Source of the DNA: JAJZAM01 sp027391075
Lineage (GTDB): Bacteria > Actinomycetota > Acidimicrobiia > Acidimicrobiales > Palsa-688
Reading direction: 5' to 3'
Assembly: GCA_027391075.1 (NCBI GenBank)
Contig: DAHYHI010000103.1
Span: forward strand, 43,472 to 107,471
Length of the DNA: 64,000 nt
Position 1 is the stretch's first letter. Every line of letters starts with the position of its first letter. The notes beneath the pieces are model-generated. The model ran no database searches. It was not told where the DNA came from and was given only the letters and a program-made list of their open reading frames with translations. A program made the position numbers and the translations under genes. Positions 17,064 to 26,554 of this stretch are shown here, piece after piece.

Positions 17064-18730
17064 AACCGGCTGACCTCGCCGCCCTACCCGACCTGGCAGG
17101 GGAGGTCCCTATGGCAGGGCCGACCAGGACCCGCCGGCCGGTGTACGTGGACCTGCTACCACCCTGCAACTCGGCGTGCCCGGCCGGCGAGAACATCCAG
17201 GCGTGGCTGGCTCACCTCCAAGCCGGTCACGCTAAAGCAGCGTGGGAGGCCTTGGTCGCCGACAACCCCTTCCCGGCGGTGGAAGGCAGGGTCTGCTACC
17301 ACCCTTGCGAGAGCTCCTGCAACCGGGCCGACCTCGACAGCGCTGTCTCCATCCACGCAGTCGAGCGCTACCTGGGGGACTTGGCAGTCGAGCACGGGTG
17401 GGAGCTACCGCCGCCGCTACCAGACAGCACCAGGAGGGTCCTTGTCGTAGGCGCAGGGCCGAGCGGACTTTCCGCCGCCTACCACCTCGCCAGGGCGGGA
17501 CATAGCGTAGAGGTCTTCGACTCCGGCGAAGCCCCTGGCGGGATGATGCGCTACGGGATCCCCGCCTACAGGCTGCCCCGCGAGACTCTCGACGCGGAGA
17601 TCTCCCGGTTGGCCTCCTACGGAGTGTCGATCACCACCAACCGTAAGGTGACCGACCTTGAGGCGATTAGGGCCGAAGGTGCTTTCGACGCAGTGTTCGT
17701 GGCGGTCGGCGCGCACCTTTCCAAGAAGGTGGACATACCCAACCGCGACGCGGGCCGGATCCTCGAAGCGGTCAGCTTCCTCCGTGACGTCGCGAGCGGC
17801 GAACGGCCGGTGATAGGCCGGCGCGTCGCTGTGTACGGAGGTGGTAACACCGCTATGGACGCCGCCCGAACCGCGCGCAGGCTCGGCGCGTCCGAGGCGG
17901 TCGTCGTGTACCGCAGGACCGCCGACCAGATGAGCGCGCACCCCGAAGAGGCAGCCGAGGCCCAGGCCGAAGGAGTGAAGATCAACTGGCTGCGGAGCAT
18001 CAGCGCTTTCGAAGGCTCCGACCTGCTCGTGGAGGTGATGGAGCTCGACGCAGACGGGATCGCCCGCCCGACCGGGCGGGCCGAGCGCATCCCCGCTGAC
18101 AGTCTGATCCTCGCCGTCGGTCAAGACACCGACACCTCGTTTCTGCGTTCCGTGCCCGGCGTCGAGTTCAACTTGGACGGCACCGTGGTCGTCTCGCAGG
18201 CGATGATGACCGGCTGCCCCGGCGTCTTCGCAGGTGGCGACATGGTCCCTGCCGAACGGACGGTTACCGTCGGGATCGGGCATGGCAGGAAAGCCGCCCG
18301 CCACATCGACGCCTGGCTACGCCACGAAGACGGTTACGCCCCCCCCAAGCACGATTTGGCCTCGTTCGACAAGCTTCACCTGTGGTATTTCGCCGACGCG
18401 GACCGCCGGGCGCAACCCCAAGTATCTCCAGACGAGCGGCTATCCGACTTCACCGAGGTCACCGGCGGTCTGAGCGACAGGCAGGCGAGCTTCGAAGCCG
18501 GACGGTGCCTTTCGTGCGGTAACTGCTTCGAGTGCGACGGATGCCTTGGCGCTTGCCCGGAGGACGCGGTCATAAAGCTCGGCGTGGGCAACCGGTACCG
18601 ATTCGACTACGACCGCTGCACGGGCTGCGCTGTCTGCTTCGAGCAGTGCCCGGTGCACGCGATCGTAATGGTCGAAGAGTCCGGTGTAGCGGCCGAAGAC
18701 TCCGGGGCCGAGAAGATGGAGGTCTGCTAG
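17060..18730 (+). CDS. GltD-like NAD(P)H:ferredoxin oxidoreductase with fused two-cluster ferredoxin
   Basis: A 556-aa flavoprotein. The N-terminus has the GltD-type iron-sulphur domain (C-N-S-A-C-P-A-G-E-N-I-Q-A-W and C-Y-H-P-C-E-S-S-C-N-R). The FAD Rossmann motif G-A-G-P-S-G-L-S-A-A-Y lies near residue 131 and the NAD(P) site Y-G-G-G-N-T-A-M-D-A-A near 260. The C-terminus carries two CxxCxxC-type cluster motifs (C-F-E-C-D-G-C-L-G-A-C-P and C-T-G-C-A-V-C-F-E-Q-C-P), i.e. a built-in ferredoxin. No GltB partner is present. The gene overlaps the upstream gene by 4 nt and abuts PFOR with no gap, so it likely passes PFOR electrons to NAD(P)+ or the reverse. Confidence 0.88.
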   Translation: MKPADLAALPDLAGEVPMAGPTRTRRPVYVDLLPPCNSACPAGENIQAWLAHLQAGHAKAAWEALVADNPFPAVEGRVCYHPCESSCNRADLDSAVSIHAVERYLGDLAVEHGWELPPPLPDSTRRVLVVGAGPSGLSAAYHLARAGHSVEVFDSGEAPGGMMRYGIPAYRLPRETLDAEISRLASYGVSITTNRKVTDLEAIRAEGAFDAVFVAVGAHLSKKVDIPNRDAGRILEAVSFLRDVASGERPVIGRRVAVYGGGNTAMDAARTARRLGASEAVVVYRRTADQMSAHPEEAAEAQAEGVKINWLRSISAFEGSDLLVEVMELDADGIARPTGRAERIPADSLILAVGQDTDTSFLRSVPGVEFNLDGTVVVSQAMMTGCPGVFAGGDMVPAERTVTVGIGHGRKAARHIDAWLRHEDGYAPPKHDLASFDKLHLWYFADADRRAQPQVSPDERLSDFTEVTGGLSDRQASFEAGRCLSCGNCFECDGCLGACPEDAVIKLGVGNRYRFDYDRCTGCAVCFEQCPVHAIVMVEESGVAAEDSGAEKMEVC

Positions 18731-21700
18731 ATGACGGTGACGATAGACGGCAACGAGGCGGCGGTGTCGGTCGCTTACCGTCTCAACGAGGTGTGCTCGA
18801 TCTATCCGATCACGCCGGCATCGCCGATGGCCGAGCTCGCCGATCAATGGTCGGCGAGCGACAAGGCGAACGTGTACGGGACCGTCCCCCAGGTTCTCGA
18901 AATGCAAAGCGAAGCGGGCGCCGCGGGGGCGCTGCACGGAGCGCTACAGGGCGGGGCTTTGGCGACTACGTTCACAGCTTCGCAAGGCCTGCTTTTGATG
19001 ATCCCCGACATGTACAAGATCGCCGGTGAGCTCACGCCGACGGTCATCCACGTGGCAGCCCGGTCGATAGCAGCCCAGGGCCTTTCGATCTTCGGTGACC
19101 ACCAAGACGTGATGGCAGTACGCCAGACAGGATTCGCGATCCTCGGCTCGACGTCGGTGCAAGAGGCTCACGACATGGCGGCGGTAGCCCAGGCGTCGAC
19201 GCTTGCGTCCCGGGTGCCTTTCGTGCACTTTTTCGACGGTTTTCGCACCTCCCACGAGCTGAACTCGGTCGAGTTGCTCTCCGACGCGGACCTGTTGAAG
19301 CTCGTACCGCCCGACGCGGTCCACTCTCACCGCCAGCGGTCTTTGAGCCCGGAACGACCTGTGATACGCGGCACCTCCCAGAACCCCGACGTGTACTTCC
19401 AGGCCCGCGAGGGCGTCAACCCCTTCTACGGTGCCGTAGCCGGCATCGTCCAAGCTCAGATGGACCGTCTCGGCGCGCTAAGCGGCCGCAGGTACCGCAT
19501 AGTCGAGTACTACGGCGACCCGCTCGCCGACAGGGTGGTAGTAGCGATGGGGTCAGCCACAAGGACCCTGCGACGCACGGTCGACGCCCTGGCAGCCCGC
19601 GGGGAGAAGGTGGGGGTGATCACTTTGCGCCTCTTCCGGCCGTTCCCTGGCGAGGCGCTCCTTGAGGCTCTGCCCGCCTCGGCGCGCCGGGTGGCGGTCC
19701 TAGACCGGACCAAGGAGCCGGGGTCGATCGGCGAGCCACTGTTCCTCGACGTCGCAGCGGCGCTCGAAGCCGCCGGGCCTGCGAGCGAAGCCCGCCACAC
19801 CGAGGTGCTCTGCGGGGGCCGCTACGGCCTGTCGTCCAAGGAGTTCACGCCTTCGATGGCAGCCGGAGTCTTCGCCGAGCTCGCCGCGGACAACCCCAAG
19901 AAGCACTTCACCGTCGGTATCAACGACGACGTGTCAGGCACCAGCATCCAATACGGGGAACCCCTCGACGTCGAAGCCCCGGGGACGCTGCGGGCGGTCT
20001 TCTTCGGCCTCGGAGCCGACGGCACAGTCGGCGCAAGCAAGAACACGATCAAGGTCCTCGGCTCGCACGGTTTCTTCGCGCAGGGCTACTTCGTGTACGA
20101 CTCCAAGAAGTCCGGCTCGTGGACGGTTTCGCACCTCCGCTTCGGCAAGGAGCCCATCGACGCCCCTTACCTGGTCGACGAGGCGTCGTTCGTGGGGTGC
20201 CACCAGTTCAGCCTCGTCTCGCGTCCCGAGGTGTTGGACAGGGCCGCCCCGGGCGCCCAGGTGCTCATAAACAGCCCCTACCCTGCCGAGCAGGTGTGGG
20301 AGCACCTCGACAGCACCGTTCAGGGCAAGATTCTTGCCAAGAGCCTCGAGTTGTGGACGATTGACGCTGCTCGAATAGCCCGCGAGGAAGGCATCGGAGG
20401 TCGGGTGAACACCGTCCTGCAAGCATGCTTTTTCGCGATATCGGGGATTCTCGACTACCCGAGCGCCCTGGAGAGCATCGAGTCGACGGTCACCAAAACC
20501 TACGCCCGCAGGGGTGCAGCGGTCGTCGAAGCGAACCTAGCTGCGCTTCGCCGGGCGCGCGACGCCGTCGCAAAGGTGCCCACAGCTGCGTCGGTCACCT
20601 CGGAGTTTCCCACTCCGGCGCTGGTACCGGCCGGGGCTCCCAGGTTCGTCACCGACGTCACAGCGCCGATGCTCGCCGGTTTGGGAGACGAGCTTGCGGT
20701 GAGCGCCCTACCAGTCGACGGCACGTGGCCGACCGGCACCGCCGCGTACGAGAAGCGAAACATCTCCGAGCTTGTCGCTTCTTGGGACCCCGATGCGTGC
20801 ATCCAGTGCGGCAACTGCGCTTTCGTCTGCCCTCACAGCGTGATCCGTGCGAAGTTCTACGACCGATCCCTGCTCGAAGACGCCCCTGCCGGGTTCAAGT
20901 CGGCGCCGCTTCGCGCTCGTGGTCTTCCCGATACGGCTTACACCCTGGCGGTGTACGTGGAGGATTGCACCGGCTGCGACCTGTGCGTCCAGGCCTGCCC
21001 GGTGGACGTCGACGGGACGGCCAAGGCGATCAACCTCGCCGAGCGGGAGCCTCTCCTAGCCGAGGCGCGGCTGTCAACCGCCTTCTTCGAAAAGCTACCC
21101 ACGCCCGAGCGGCCCCGGGTGGATTTCGCTACAGTGCGCGGAACCCAGTTCCTCACGCCGCTGTTCGAGTTCTCGGGGGCTTGCGCCGGGTGCGGCGAAA
21201 CCCCCTACCTAAAGCTTCTGTCCCAGCTGTTCGGGGACAGGGCTCTGATAGCGAACGCCACAGGGTGCTCGTCGATCTACGGAGGGAACCTCCCGACCAC
21301 CCCTTGGACCACCGACAGTTCCGGGCGAGGACCCGCATGGTCCAACTCCCTCTTCGAGGACAACGCAGAGTTCGGTCTCGGCATGCGCCTCGCCGCCGAT
21401 CAGCACACGGCCATCGCCCGCCGACGTCTGGCGGGGATGCGAGACCGGATCGGAGCGGACCTGGTCGATCAGATCCTCTCCGCCCCCCAGCGCAGCGAGT
21501 CCGAGATCGCCGCCCAACGCCGGCGCCTCGAAATGCTGGCCGAGCGTGTTTCGGGGATGGAGGATCCCGACGCTACCGACCTTCGCAGCGTCGCTGATCA
21601 TCTGGTCCGCCGCAGCGTGTGGATCGTCGGGGGCGACGGCTGGGCTTACGACATCGGATCAGGCGGCCTCGACCACGTGCTCGCCGCGGGCCGGGACGTC

Positions 21701-22306
21701 AACGTGTTGGTTCTCGACACGGAGGTTTACTCCAACACTGGAGGACAGGCGTCCAAAGCGACGCCGCTGGGAGCTACCGCCAAGTTCGCATCGGCCGGCA
21801 AGACCGCCGAGAAGAAGGACCTGGCGTTGCAGGCGATAGCCTACGGCAGCGTCTACGTGGCACGGGTCGCCATGGGCTCCGACCCTCAGCAGTGCCTAAA
21901 AGCTTTCCGGGAGGCCGAAGCCTTCGACGGTCCTTCTCTGATAATCGCCTACAGCCACTGTATCGCTCACGGGATCGACATGAGCCAAGGCCTTGCCCAG
22001 CAGTACCGGGCGGTCGCGAGCGGCTACTGGCCGCTGCTCCGCTACGACCCTGTACTGCGCGAAAGCGACGGCAACCCGTTCCTGCTCGACTCGCCCCGCC
22101 CCCGCCTAGCGCTTCGCGATTACACCAACCGCGAGATCCGCTACACGAGCCTTGCTGTGAGCGATCCCGAGGAAGCCTCCCGGCTTGAGCTGCTCGCCCA
22201 GGACGCCGCGGACATGCGCTGGGCGGTTTACGAGGAGATGGCTACACGCCCGGCGCATCGCTTTCCTGTCGACTCACGGAGGAACCGCTCGGCGTTACCC
22301 CGCTAG
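18731..22306 (+). CDS. nifJ: Pyruvate:ferredoxin (flavodoxin) oxidoreductase, single-chain
   Basis: Oxidises pyruvate with CoA to acetyl-CoA, CO2 and reduced ferredoxin, or runs in reverse. At 1,191 aa it is a full-length fused PFOR. Order of parts: PYR domain with Y-P-I-T-P-A-S-P-M-A-E, the CoA-binding and gamma-type regions, a two-[4Fe-4S] insert near residues 685-760 (C-I-Q-C-G-N-C-A-F-V-C-P and C-T-G-C-D-L-C-V-Q-A-C-P), then the ThDP domain with C-A-G-C-G-E-T-P-Y, C-S-S-I-Y-G-G-N-L-P-T-T-P-W and S-N-T-G-G-Q-A-S-K-A-T-P. The ATG follows the oxidoreductase stop directly. An oxygen-sensitive enzyme of this kind in an actinobacterium fits the DevR-like control inferred upstream. Its 3' end overlaps a convergent gene by 65 bp. 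Confidence 0.97.
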   Translation: MTVTIDGNEAAVSVAYRLNEVCSIYPITPASPMAELADQWSASDKANVYGTVPQVLEMQSEAGAAGALHGALQGGALATTFTASQGLLLMIPDMYKIAGELTPTVIHVAARSIAAQGLSIFGDHQDVMAVRQTGFAILGSTSVQEAHDMAAVAQASTLASRVPFVHFFDGFRTSHELNSVELLSDADLLKLVPPDAVHSHRQRSLSPERPVIRGTSQNPDVYFQAREGVNPFYGAVAGIVQAQMDRLGALSGRRYRIVEYYGDPLADRVVVAMGSATRTLRRTVDALAARGEKVGVITLRLFRPFPGEALLEALPASARRVAVLDRTKEPGSIGEPLFLDVAAALEAAGPASEARHTEVLCGGRYGLSSKEFTPSMAAGVFAELAADNPKKHFTVGINDDVSGTSIQYGEPLDVEAPGTLRAVFFGLGADGTVGASKNTIKVLGSHGFFAQGYFVYDSKKSGSWTVSHLRFGKEPIDAPYLVDEASFVGCHQFSLVSRPEVLDRAAPGAQVLINSPYPAEQVWEHLDSTVQGKILAKSLELWTIDAARIAREEGIGGRVNTVLQACFFAISGILDYPSALESIESTVTKTYARRGAAVVEANLAALRRARDAVAKVPTAASVTSEFPTPALVPAGAPRFVTDVTAPMLAGLGDELAVSALPVDGTWPTGTAAYEKRNISELVASWDPDACIQCGNCAFVCPHSVIRAKFYDRSLLEDAPAGFKSAPLRARGLPDTAYTLAVYVEDCTGCDLCVQACPVDVDGTAKAINLAEREPLLAEARLSTAFFEKLPTPERPRVDFATVRGTQFLTPLFEFSGACAGCGETPYLKLLSQLFGDRALIANATGCSSIYGGNLPTTPWTTDSSGRGPAWSNSLFEDNAEFGLGMRLAADQHTAIARRRLAGMRDRIGADLVDQILSAPQRSESEIAAQRRRLEMLAERVSGMEDPDATDLRSVADHLVRRSVWIVGGDGWAYDIGSGGLDHVLAAGRDVNVLVLDTEVYSNTGGQASKATPLGATAKFASAGKTAEKKDLALQAIAYGSVYVARVAMGSDPQQCLKAFREAEAFDGPSLIIAYSHCIAHGIDMSQGLAQQYRAVASGYWPLLRYDPVLRESDGNPFLLDSPRPRLALRDYTNREIRYTSLAVSDPEEASRLELLAQDAADMRWAVYEEMATRPAHRFPVDSRRNRSALPR

Positions 22307-23330
22307 GCGCCGATCCGCCTGATGGGATGTGGCGGAGTTCGCTTACAAGAGACCCGACGCCCACCCCGGCAACAGAAACGACGACCAAGACTAGGGGCAG
22401 CCCGAGATGAGCGAGGTTGTGCACGTGCACTCCCGTGGACACGCTGAACGACGCAAGGTTGGGAAAGGCTATTCCGAACAGGCCCCCCAGAACGAAAGCG
22501 ACCCCTCCGACGGCGAGCGTGCGCCCGGCGACTACAAGGCCGAGACGGCGACTCATCTGGGGCGACGCACCCTTCCTGCGCACGAGCCATCCCACTAGTC
22601 CCCCGACCATGACCTGCACTGCGGTGGTACCGAGACCGAACAGGGCACCGGGAACCCATCCCCACCACGCCGAGGGCATCGACGGGGCGAGGACCGTGTA
22701 GACGATCAGGGCGAACGCCCCGAAGCCCCACCCGGCTATGAAGCCGTGCAACGCCGGCATCCATGCTCTCGGGTCGACCAAATCAGGTTCGTGGCATTCG
22801 GAGCAGCTGTCGGCGGTCCAGTGCGGGACGGCGGGGTTCAGCTCGACCCCGCCGTGCACGTGAGCGTGCACGTGTGCGTGCTCAGGGTCGTGGCCGACAC
22901 CGGCAGCCACCATCCCCCCACCTGACTTGACTCGCGGCTTTCCCTCGTGGAGGTGAAGGTCGAAGTGCCACGGCAGCTTTCCACCATGGATGTAGCGGGC
23001 CGCCCAGAACATCGCGAATCCAACGACCACGTAGACGATGTAGTCGCCCCGTGATCCGAGTGTCAAGAAGTTCCCCAGCGCCAGGAAAGCCAGTTCGCTC
23101 GCCAGGGCTCTTTGAAAGGTGAAGGCGAGGGAGAAGACGAGCGCGTTGCGCATACCCGCACGGCTCGAGTACCCGCCGACCGCGTATGAGAAGGTGATAG
23201 GCCACGTGTGCTCGTCTGGGGTGACCCCGTGGATCATGCCAAGCAGGAACGCTGTGGCCAGTACCGCCCACAGCGCCAGCCCGACGTGAGGGTCCCACAA
23301 GTTCAAAGCGAGTATCGCAGACTTCGCCAT
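22242..23330 (-). CDS. Polytopic membrane protein, putative nickel/cobalt-type metal transporter
   Basis: A 362-aa integral membrane protein with about seven hydrophobic segments. Near the N-terminus G-M-I-H-G-V-T-P-D-E-H-T-W-P resembles the H-x4-D-H motif of NiCoT/NicO-type transporters. A central hydrophilic loop is rich in His (H-A-H-V-H-A-H-V-H) and contains C-S-E-C-H-E, suggesting metal binding. It may move Ni, Co or another transition metal; direction is unknown. The last 65 bp run antisense into the PFOR gene. The ATG at 23330 has only a weak GGGGTGA upstream. The family assignment is moderate; the metal-binding loop is seen directly. Confidence 0.65.
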   Translation of the reverse strand: MAKSAILALNLWDPHVGLALWAVLATAFLLGMIHGVTPDEHTWPITFSYAVGGYSSRAGMRNALVFSLAFTFQRALASELAFLALGNFLTLGSRGDYIVYVVVGFAMFWAARYIHGGKLPWHFDLHLHEGKPRVKSGGGMVAAGVGHDPEHAHVHAHVHGGVELNPAVPHWTADSCSECHEPDLVDPRAWMPALHGFIAGWGFGAFALIVYTVLAPSMPSAWWGWVPGALFGLGTTAVQVMVGGLVGWLVRRKGASPQMSRRLGLVVAGRTLAVGGVAFVLGGLFGIAFPNLASFSVSTGVHVHNLAHLGLPLVLVVVSVAGVGVGSLVSELRHIPSGGSAPSGVTPSGSSVSRQESDAPGV

Positions 23331-23479
23331 CAGTCACCCCGCTCGCTCTGCATACTCCCTAGGGTACCTTCCGCGCCTTGAGGAGCGAAGCCCTTGACAC
23401 GAGTTGGAGGCCCGTCAGGGTCGCGGCCATCGAGCTCAGCCATCTCCGCGTGCGCGGACCTGGACTAGCTTGGCTGAGG

Positions 23480-25645
23480 ATGGATCTGAGCGGACCCTGG
23501 CGTGTTGCGGAGTCGACCGAGGCGTTGCGGGCAGAGTTCGTCGAGGGCGCTTACGCCGATGACGGCTGGGCCGTCGCCGATATTCCAGGGCACTGGCGGG
23601 ACGTCCCAGGTCTGGAAGGCTCTGACGGACCGGTCCTTTACCGAAAGCGCTTCGACCTCAATGGCCACGTAGCCCATCGGGACGATGAAGCGCCGTTGCG
23701 GCGCTTCGTGATATTCGACGGAATCTTTTATCAGGCCAGCGTCTGGTTCGACGGGGAGTACCTGGGGGACACGGAAGGGTACTTCTACCCGAGCTCGTTC
23801 GAGGTCACCGAGCTGCTCAACGCGCGACACGGCGAGCACCTGCTAGCGGTGGAAGTGAGCTGCCCCCGTCCCACCGACCGGAGGGCGAAGCGCAGCCTCA
23901 CCGGCGTGTTCCAGCATTCGTCGTACATCGACCCCGCATGGAACCCGGGGGGAATCTGGTCGACGGTGCACTTAGAGGAGACCAGCGCTGTGCGGATAGC
24001 GTACCTGAAGGTCCTATGCCAGGAGGCGAACGTAGACCGGGCGGTTTTGGCCTTGGAGGTCGAACTGGATGCGCAGAATTCCTCGCCAGCCACTTTGCGC
24101 ACCACGGTGGCCAAGCTAGCGGTCGAAGGCTCCGCCCAAGCCGTGCTGACGAGGGAAACTGATCACAGCCTTTCGGCGGGGTCGAATCGGCTGCGCTGGA
24201 CGGTCGCTATCGAAAACCCTGACTTGTGGTGGCCTCACAGCCTCGGGACGCAACCCCTCTACCAGGTGGTAGTCGACGTGTACTCTGCGCAGGAGGCGAC
24301 TCGAAGTGACAGTCGGGAGGTGGTTACAGGGCTACGACAGGTCCGAGTTCGCAATTTCGTCGCTTCGGTCAATGGCGAGAGGATGTTCCTCAAAGGCGTC
24401 AACTGTGCCCCCACCAAACGTGACATTGCTAACGCTACGGCTTACGAGATCACCCAGGACCTCTCCTTGGCGGTTGAGGCCGGCTTCGACCTGATACGCC
24501 TCGACGGCCACGTCGCACGCCCGGAGCTCTATGCCGAGGCGGACCGTCGCGGCATGCTCATCTGGCAGGACCTTCCCCTGAAATGGGGCTACTCGGGCAT
24601 CCGCCGCAAAGCCCCAGAGGAAGCAAGAAAGGCGGTGCGCCTCCTTGGCCACCATCCCTCGATTGCGTTGTGGTGCGCTCACGACGAGCCGCTTCGAGAG
24701 GACCCTTCCGAGGCCGGATACTCCAAACGGACGTCACCGCTGCGCTCAGCGGCCGCGGCCGCCAAGCCGGACTGGGAGGGGAACCTCCTCGACCGCGCCA
24801 CCCGTCGGGCGTTGCGCAGCGAGGACGCCACTCGCTCCACGGTCGGGCGCTCGGGGCTGCTACCCCACCCGGGTGGCGCCACAGACACCCACCTGTACTT
24901 CGGCTGGTACTACGGGGAGGCGTCCGGGCTTGCCTCCTTCATCGCCCGCCTGCCGAACGCCGGACGTTTCGTAGGAGCCTTCGGAGCTGCTTCGGTGCCC
25001 GACAGCGCCGACTTCATGGATCCCCAAGCCTGGCCCGACCTCGACTGGGATCGCCTCTCGGAGCATTACGGCCTGGACTTGGAGACCTTCGGGACGAGAG
25101 TCCCCCCGTCACTGTTCGCTACCTTCGAGGACTGGCGAGCGGCGACCCAGCGGCTCCAGGCAAACCTGCTTCGCTACCAGGTGGAATCTCTACGCCGGCT
25201 CAAGTATCGGCCGGCTGGAGGCTTCTGCGTGTCGATGCTGGCCGACGCCCAGCCAGCCGTCTCCTTCGCCTTGGTCGACCACGACCGTCTGCCCAAGCGT
25301 GCTTACCGGGCGCTGAAAGCAGCCTGCGCTCCGGTGATCGTGACAGCGGACCATCTCAGCGCCACGTACCGGCCCGGCGAGCGGGTGCGCTTGGCAATCC
25401 ACGCCATCAGCGACCTACGCCAGCCGGTCGAGCGTGCAGCGCTAGAGGTGGTGGTTCGCTACCCGGGAGATGAGCGGCGCTGGCGCTACGAGGGAAGCGT
25501 CGCAGCGGACTCGTGTGTGTTCGTGGGAAAGCCATCTTTCGAACTGCCCCGCGAGGTGGCAGCGGGGAGGATGGTGGTAGAGCTAGCGCTAGGGTGGTCC
25601 GGCGGACGGGTTTCCAACAGGTACATGTCAGAGATCGTGGCCTGA
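23480..25645 (+). CDS. Glycoside hydrolase family 2-like protein, probable loss of nucleophile
   Basis: A 721-aa GH2-type protein from the ATG at 23480; an in-frame TTG at 23378 would add 34 residues with no better ribosome binding site. The order is sugar-binding jelly roll (M-D-L-S-G-P-W-R-V, then F-Y-Q-A-S-V-W-F-D-G-E-Y-L-G), Ig-like domain, TIM barrel (F-L-K-G-V-N, M-L-I-W-Q-D-L-P) and a C-terminal beta domain. The acid/base Glu appears retained in W-C-A-H-D-E-P. The nucleophile motif usually S/T-E-F-G reads V-G-A-F-G-A, with Ala at residue 500 (codon 24977-24979) in place of Glu. It may be a carbohydrate-binding pseudoenzyme. No signal peptide is visible. Confidence 0.75.
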   Translation: MDLSGPWRVAESTEALRAEFVEGAYADDGWAVADIPGHWRDVPGLEGSDGPVLYRKRFDLNGHVAHRDDEAPLRRFVIFDGIFYQASVWFDGEYLGDTEGYFYPSSFEVTELLNARHGEHLLAVEVSCPRPTDRRAKRSLTGVFQHSSYIDPAWNPGGIWSTVHLEETSAVRIAYLKVLCQEANVDRAVLALEVELDAQNSSPATLRTTVAKLAVEGSAQAVLTRETDHSLSAGSNRLRWTVAIENPDLWWPHSLGTQPLYQVVVDVYSAQEATRSDSREVVTGLRQVRVRNFVASVNGERMFLKGVNCAPTKRDIANATAYEITQDLSLAVEAGFDLIRLDGHVARPELYAEADRRGMLIWQDLPLKWGYSGIRRKAPEEARKAVRLLGHHPSIALWCAHDEPLREDPSEAGYSKRTSPLRSAAAAAKPDWEGNLLDRATRRALRSEDATRSTVGRSGLLPHPGGATDTHLYFGWYYGEASGLASFIARLPNAGRFVGAFGAASVPDSADFMDPQAWPDLDWDRLSEHYGLDLETFGTRVPPSLFATFEDWRAATQRLQANLLRYQVESLRRLKYRPAGGFCVSMLADAQPAVSFALVDHDRLPKRAYRALKAACAPVIVTADHLSATYRPGERVRLAIHAISDLRQPVERAALEVVVRYPGDERRWRYEGSVAADSCVFVGKPSFELPREVAAGRMVVELALGWSGGRVSNRYMSEIVA

Positions 25646-25684
25646 CTGGATGTGGAGTCCTCACGCGCAGATGATTGTCGGTAG

Positions 25685-26176
25685 ATGACCGATAGTGAAG
25701 GTACCCTCGGCGGCGACGACTTGCAGCGAACGAGCACGTGGCCGTTACGGTTCTTGTCGACCGCTTGGTTCAACATGGTCACAGAGATGACCCCGCCGTG
25801 GATAGCACCTCCGGGACGCTCAGTGGTATTGGAGCAGGTGGTGGAAGGCACCCCCGCGGGAACCGTGCGCTATAGGGTCGAGGCTTCGTCTCGGGCCTGC
25901 CGGATCGTCTGGCCTGTGGATCCCAGCGCCGCACAAGCCGATCTCACGATCATCTCCAGTTGGGACACGGCCGCTGCGATCGCGTCGGGGGAGATGAACG
26001 CCGATGCCGCGTTGACGCAAGGCCGTCTCAAGGTGAGAGGAAACCCTCTCGCGATCGACATTCCCGATGGCGAAGGAGCCTTCAGGGACCCGGTGCCAAG
26101 CGAAGTTCGACACTTCACAGACTTCTCGGTAGCCGGCGGAGCGGCTATGTTGGGCGAACCACGACCCAGGAGGTAG
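25685..26176 (+). CDS. SCP2-like sterol/lipid-carrier domain protein
   Basis: A 163-aa cytosolic protein. The second half, A-D-L-T-I-I-S-S-W-D-T-A-A-A-I-A-S-G-E-M-N through A-L-T-Q-G-R-L-K-V-R-G-N, has the pattern of the SCP2 sterol-carrier fold, including the G-R-L-K-V-x-G-N ending. The ligand is unknown. It is followed 5 nt later by a small gene with which it is probably co-transcribed. Confidence 0.65.
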   Translation: MTDSEGTLGGDDLQRTSTWPLRFLSTAWFNMVTEMTPPWIAPPGRSVVLEQVVEGTPAGTVRYRVEASSRACRIVWPVDPSAAQADLTIISSWDTAAAIASGEMNADAALTQGRLKVRGNPLAIDIPDGEGAFRDPVPSEVRHFTDFSVAGGAAMLGEPRPRR

Positions 26177-26181
26177 GGCAA

Positions 26182-26400
26182 GTGACGCTGTCGGAAGTAA
26201 TCGACGACCAGTTCCTCACCCGCTACCGGGCGCTGCTCGACGCCGAGGACGCAGCCTTCGACGAGCTTGAGCACGCCTTCGAAGACGGTGACAGGGACCA
26301 TTTCAACAAGGATCTGTCAGCTTGGCGCCAAGCCGTCGAGCGCAAGCTTGGCTACCTTCACCGCTTGGGTGTCGTGTCACCCCCGACGATCAGCTCCTAG
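26182..26400 (+). CDS. Small acidic helical protein, unknown
   Basis: A 72-aa protein starting at the GTG at 26182, with AGGAGGTAG 5 nt upstream inside the end of the preceding gene. It reads V-T-L-S-E-V-I-D-D-Q-F-L-T-R-Y-R and is rich in Asp and Glu, probably an amphipathic helical hairpin. No family is recognised. Tight linkage to the SCP2-like gene suggests a common role. A longer in-frame extension upstream overlaps the SCP2 gene and is not credible. Confidence 0.6.
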   Translation: MTLSEVIDDQFLTRYRALLDAEDAAFDELEHAFEDGDRDHFNKDLSAWRQAVERKLGYLHRLGVVSPPTISS

Positions 26401-26424
26401 ACTTCGCCGACCTCACCTGCTCTA

Positions 26425-26459
26425 AGCTTCTTCCCCCACGACTGCGGCGGGAAGAAGCT
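26425..26459 (+). terminator. Hairpin after the SCP2-like operon
   Basis: AGCTTCTTCCC (26425-26435) pairs perfectly with GGGAAGAAGCT (26449-26459) around a 13-nt loop. It lies 24 nt after the small gene's stop and 96 nt before malate dehydrogenase. There is no T-run, so it may instead be a processing or stabilising structure. Confidence 0.65.
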
Positions 26460-26554
26460 GCCGGTTGGCCGTCAACCCCCAAGGGGGCCTATCGTCGGTG
26501 CGTGCACACACCGCCGAGTCAACGGCGCTCTCGATGGAGGCTAGAAGACAACAT

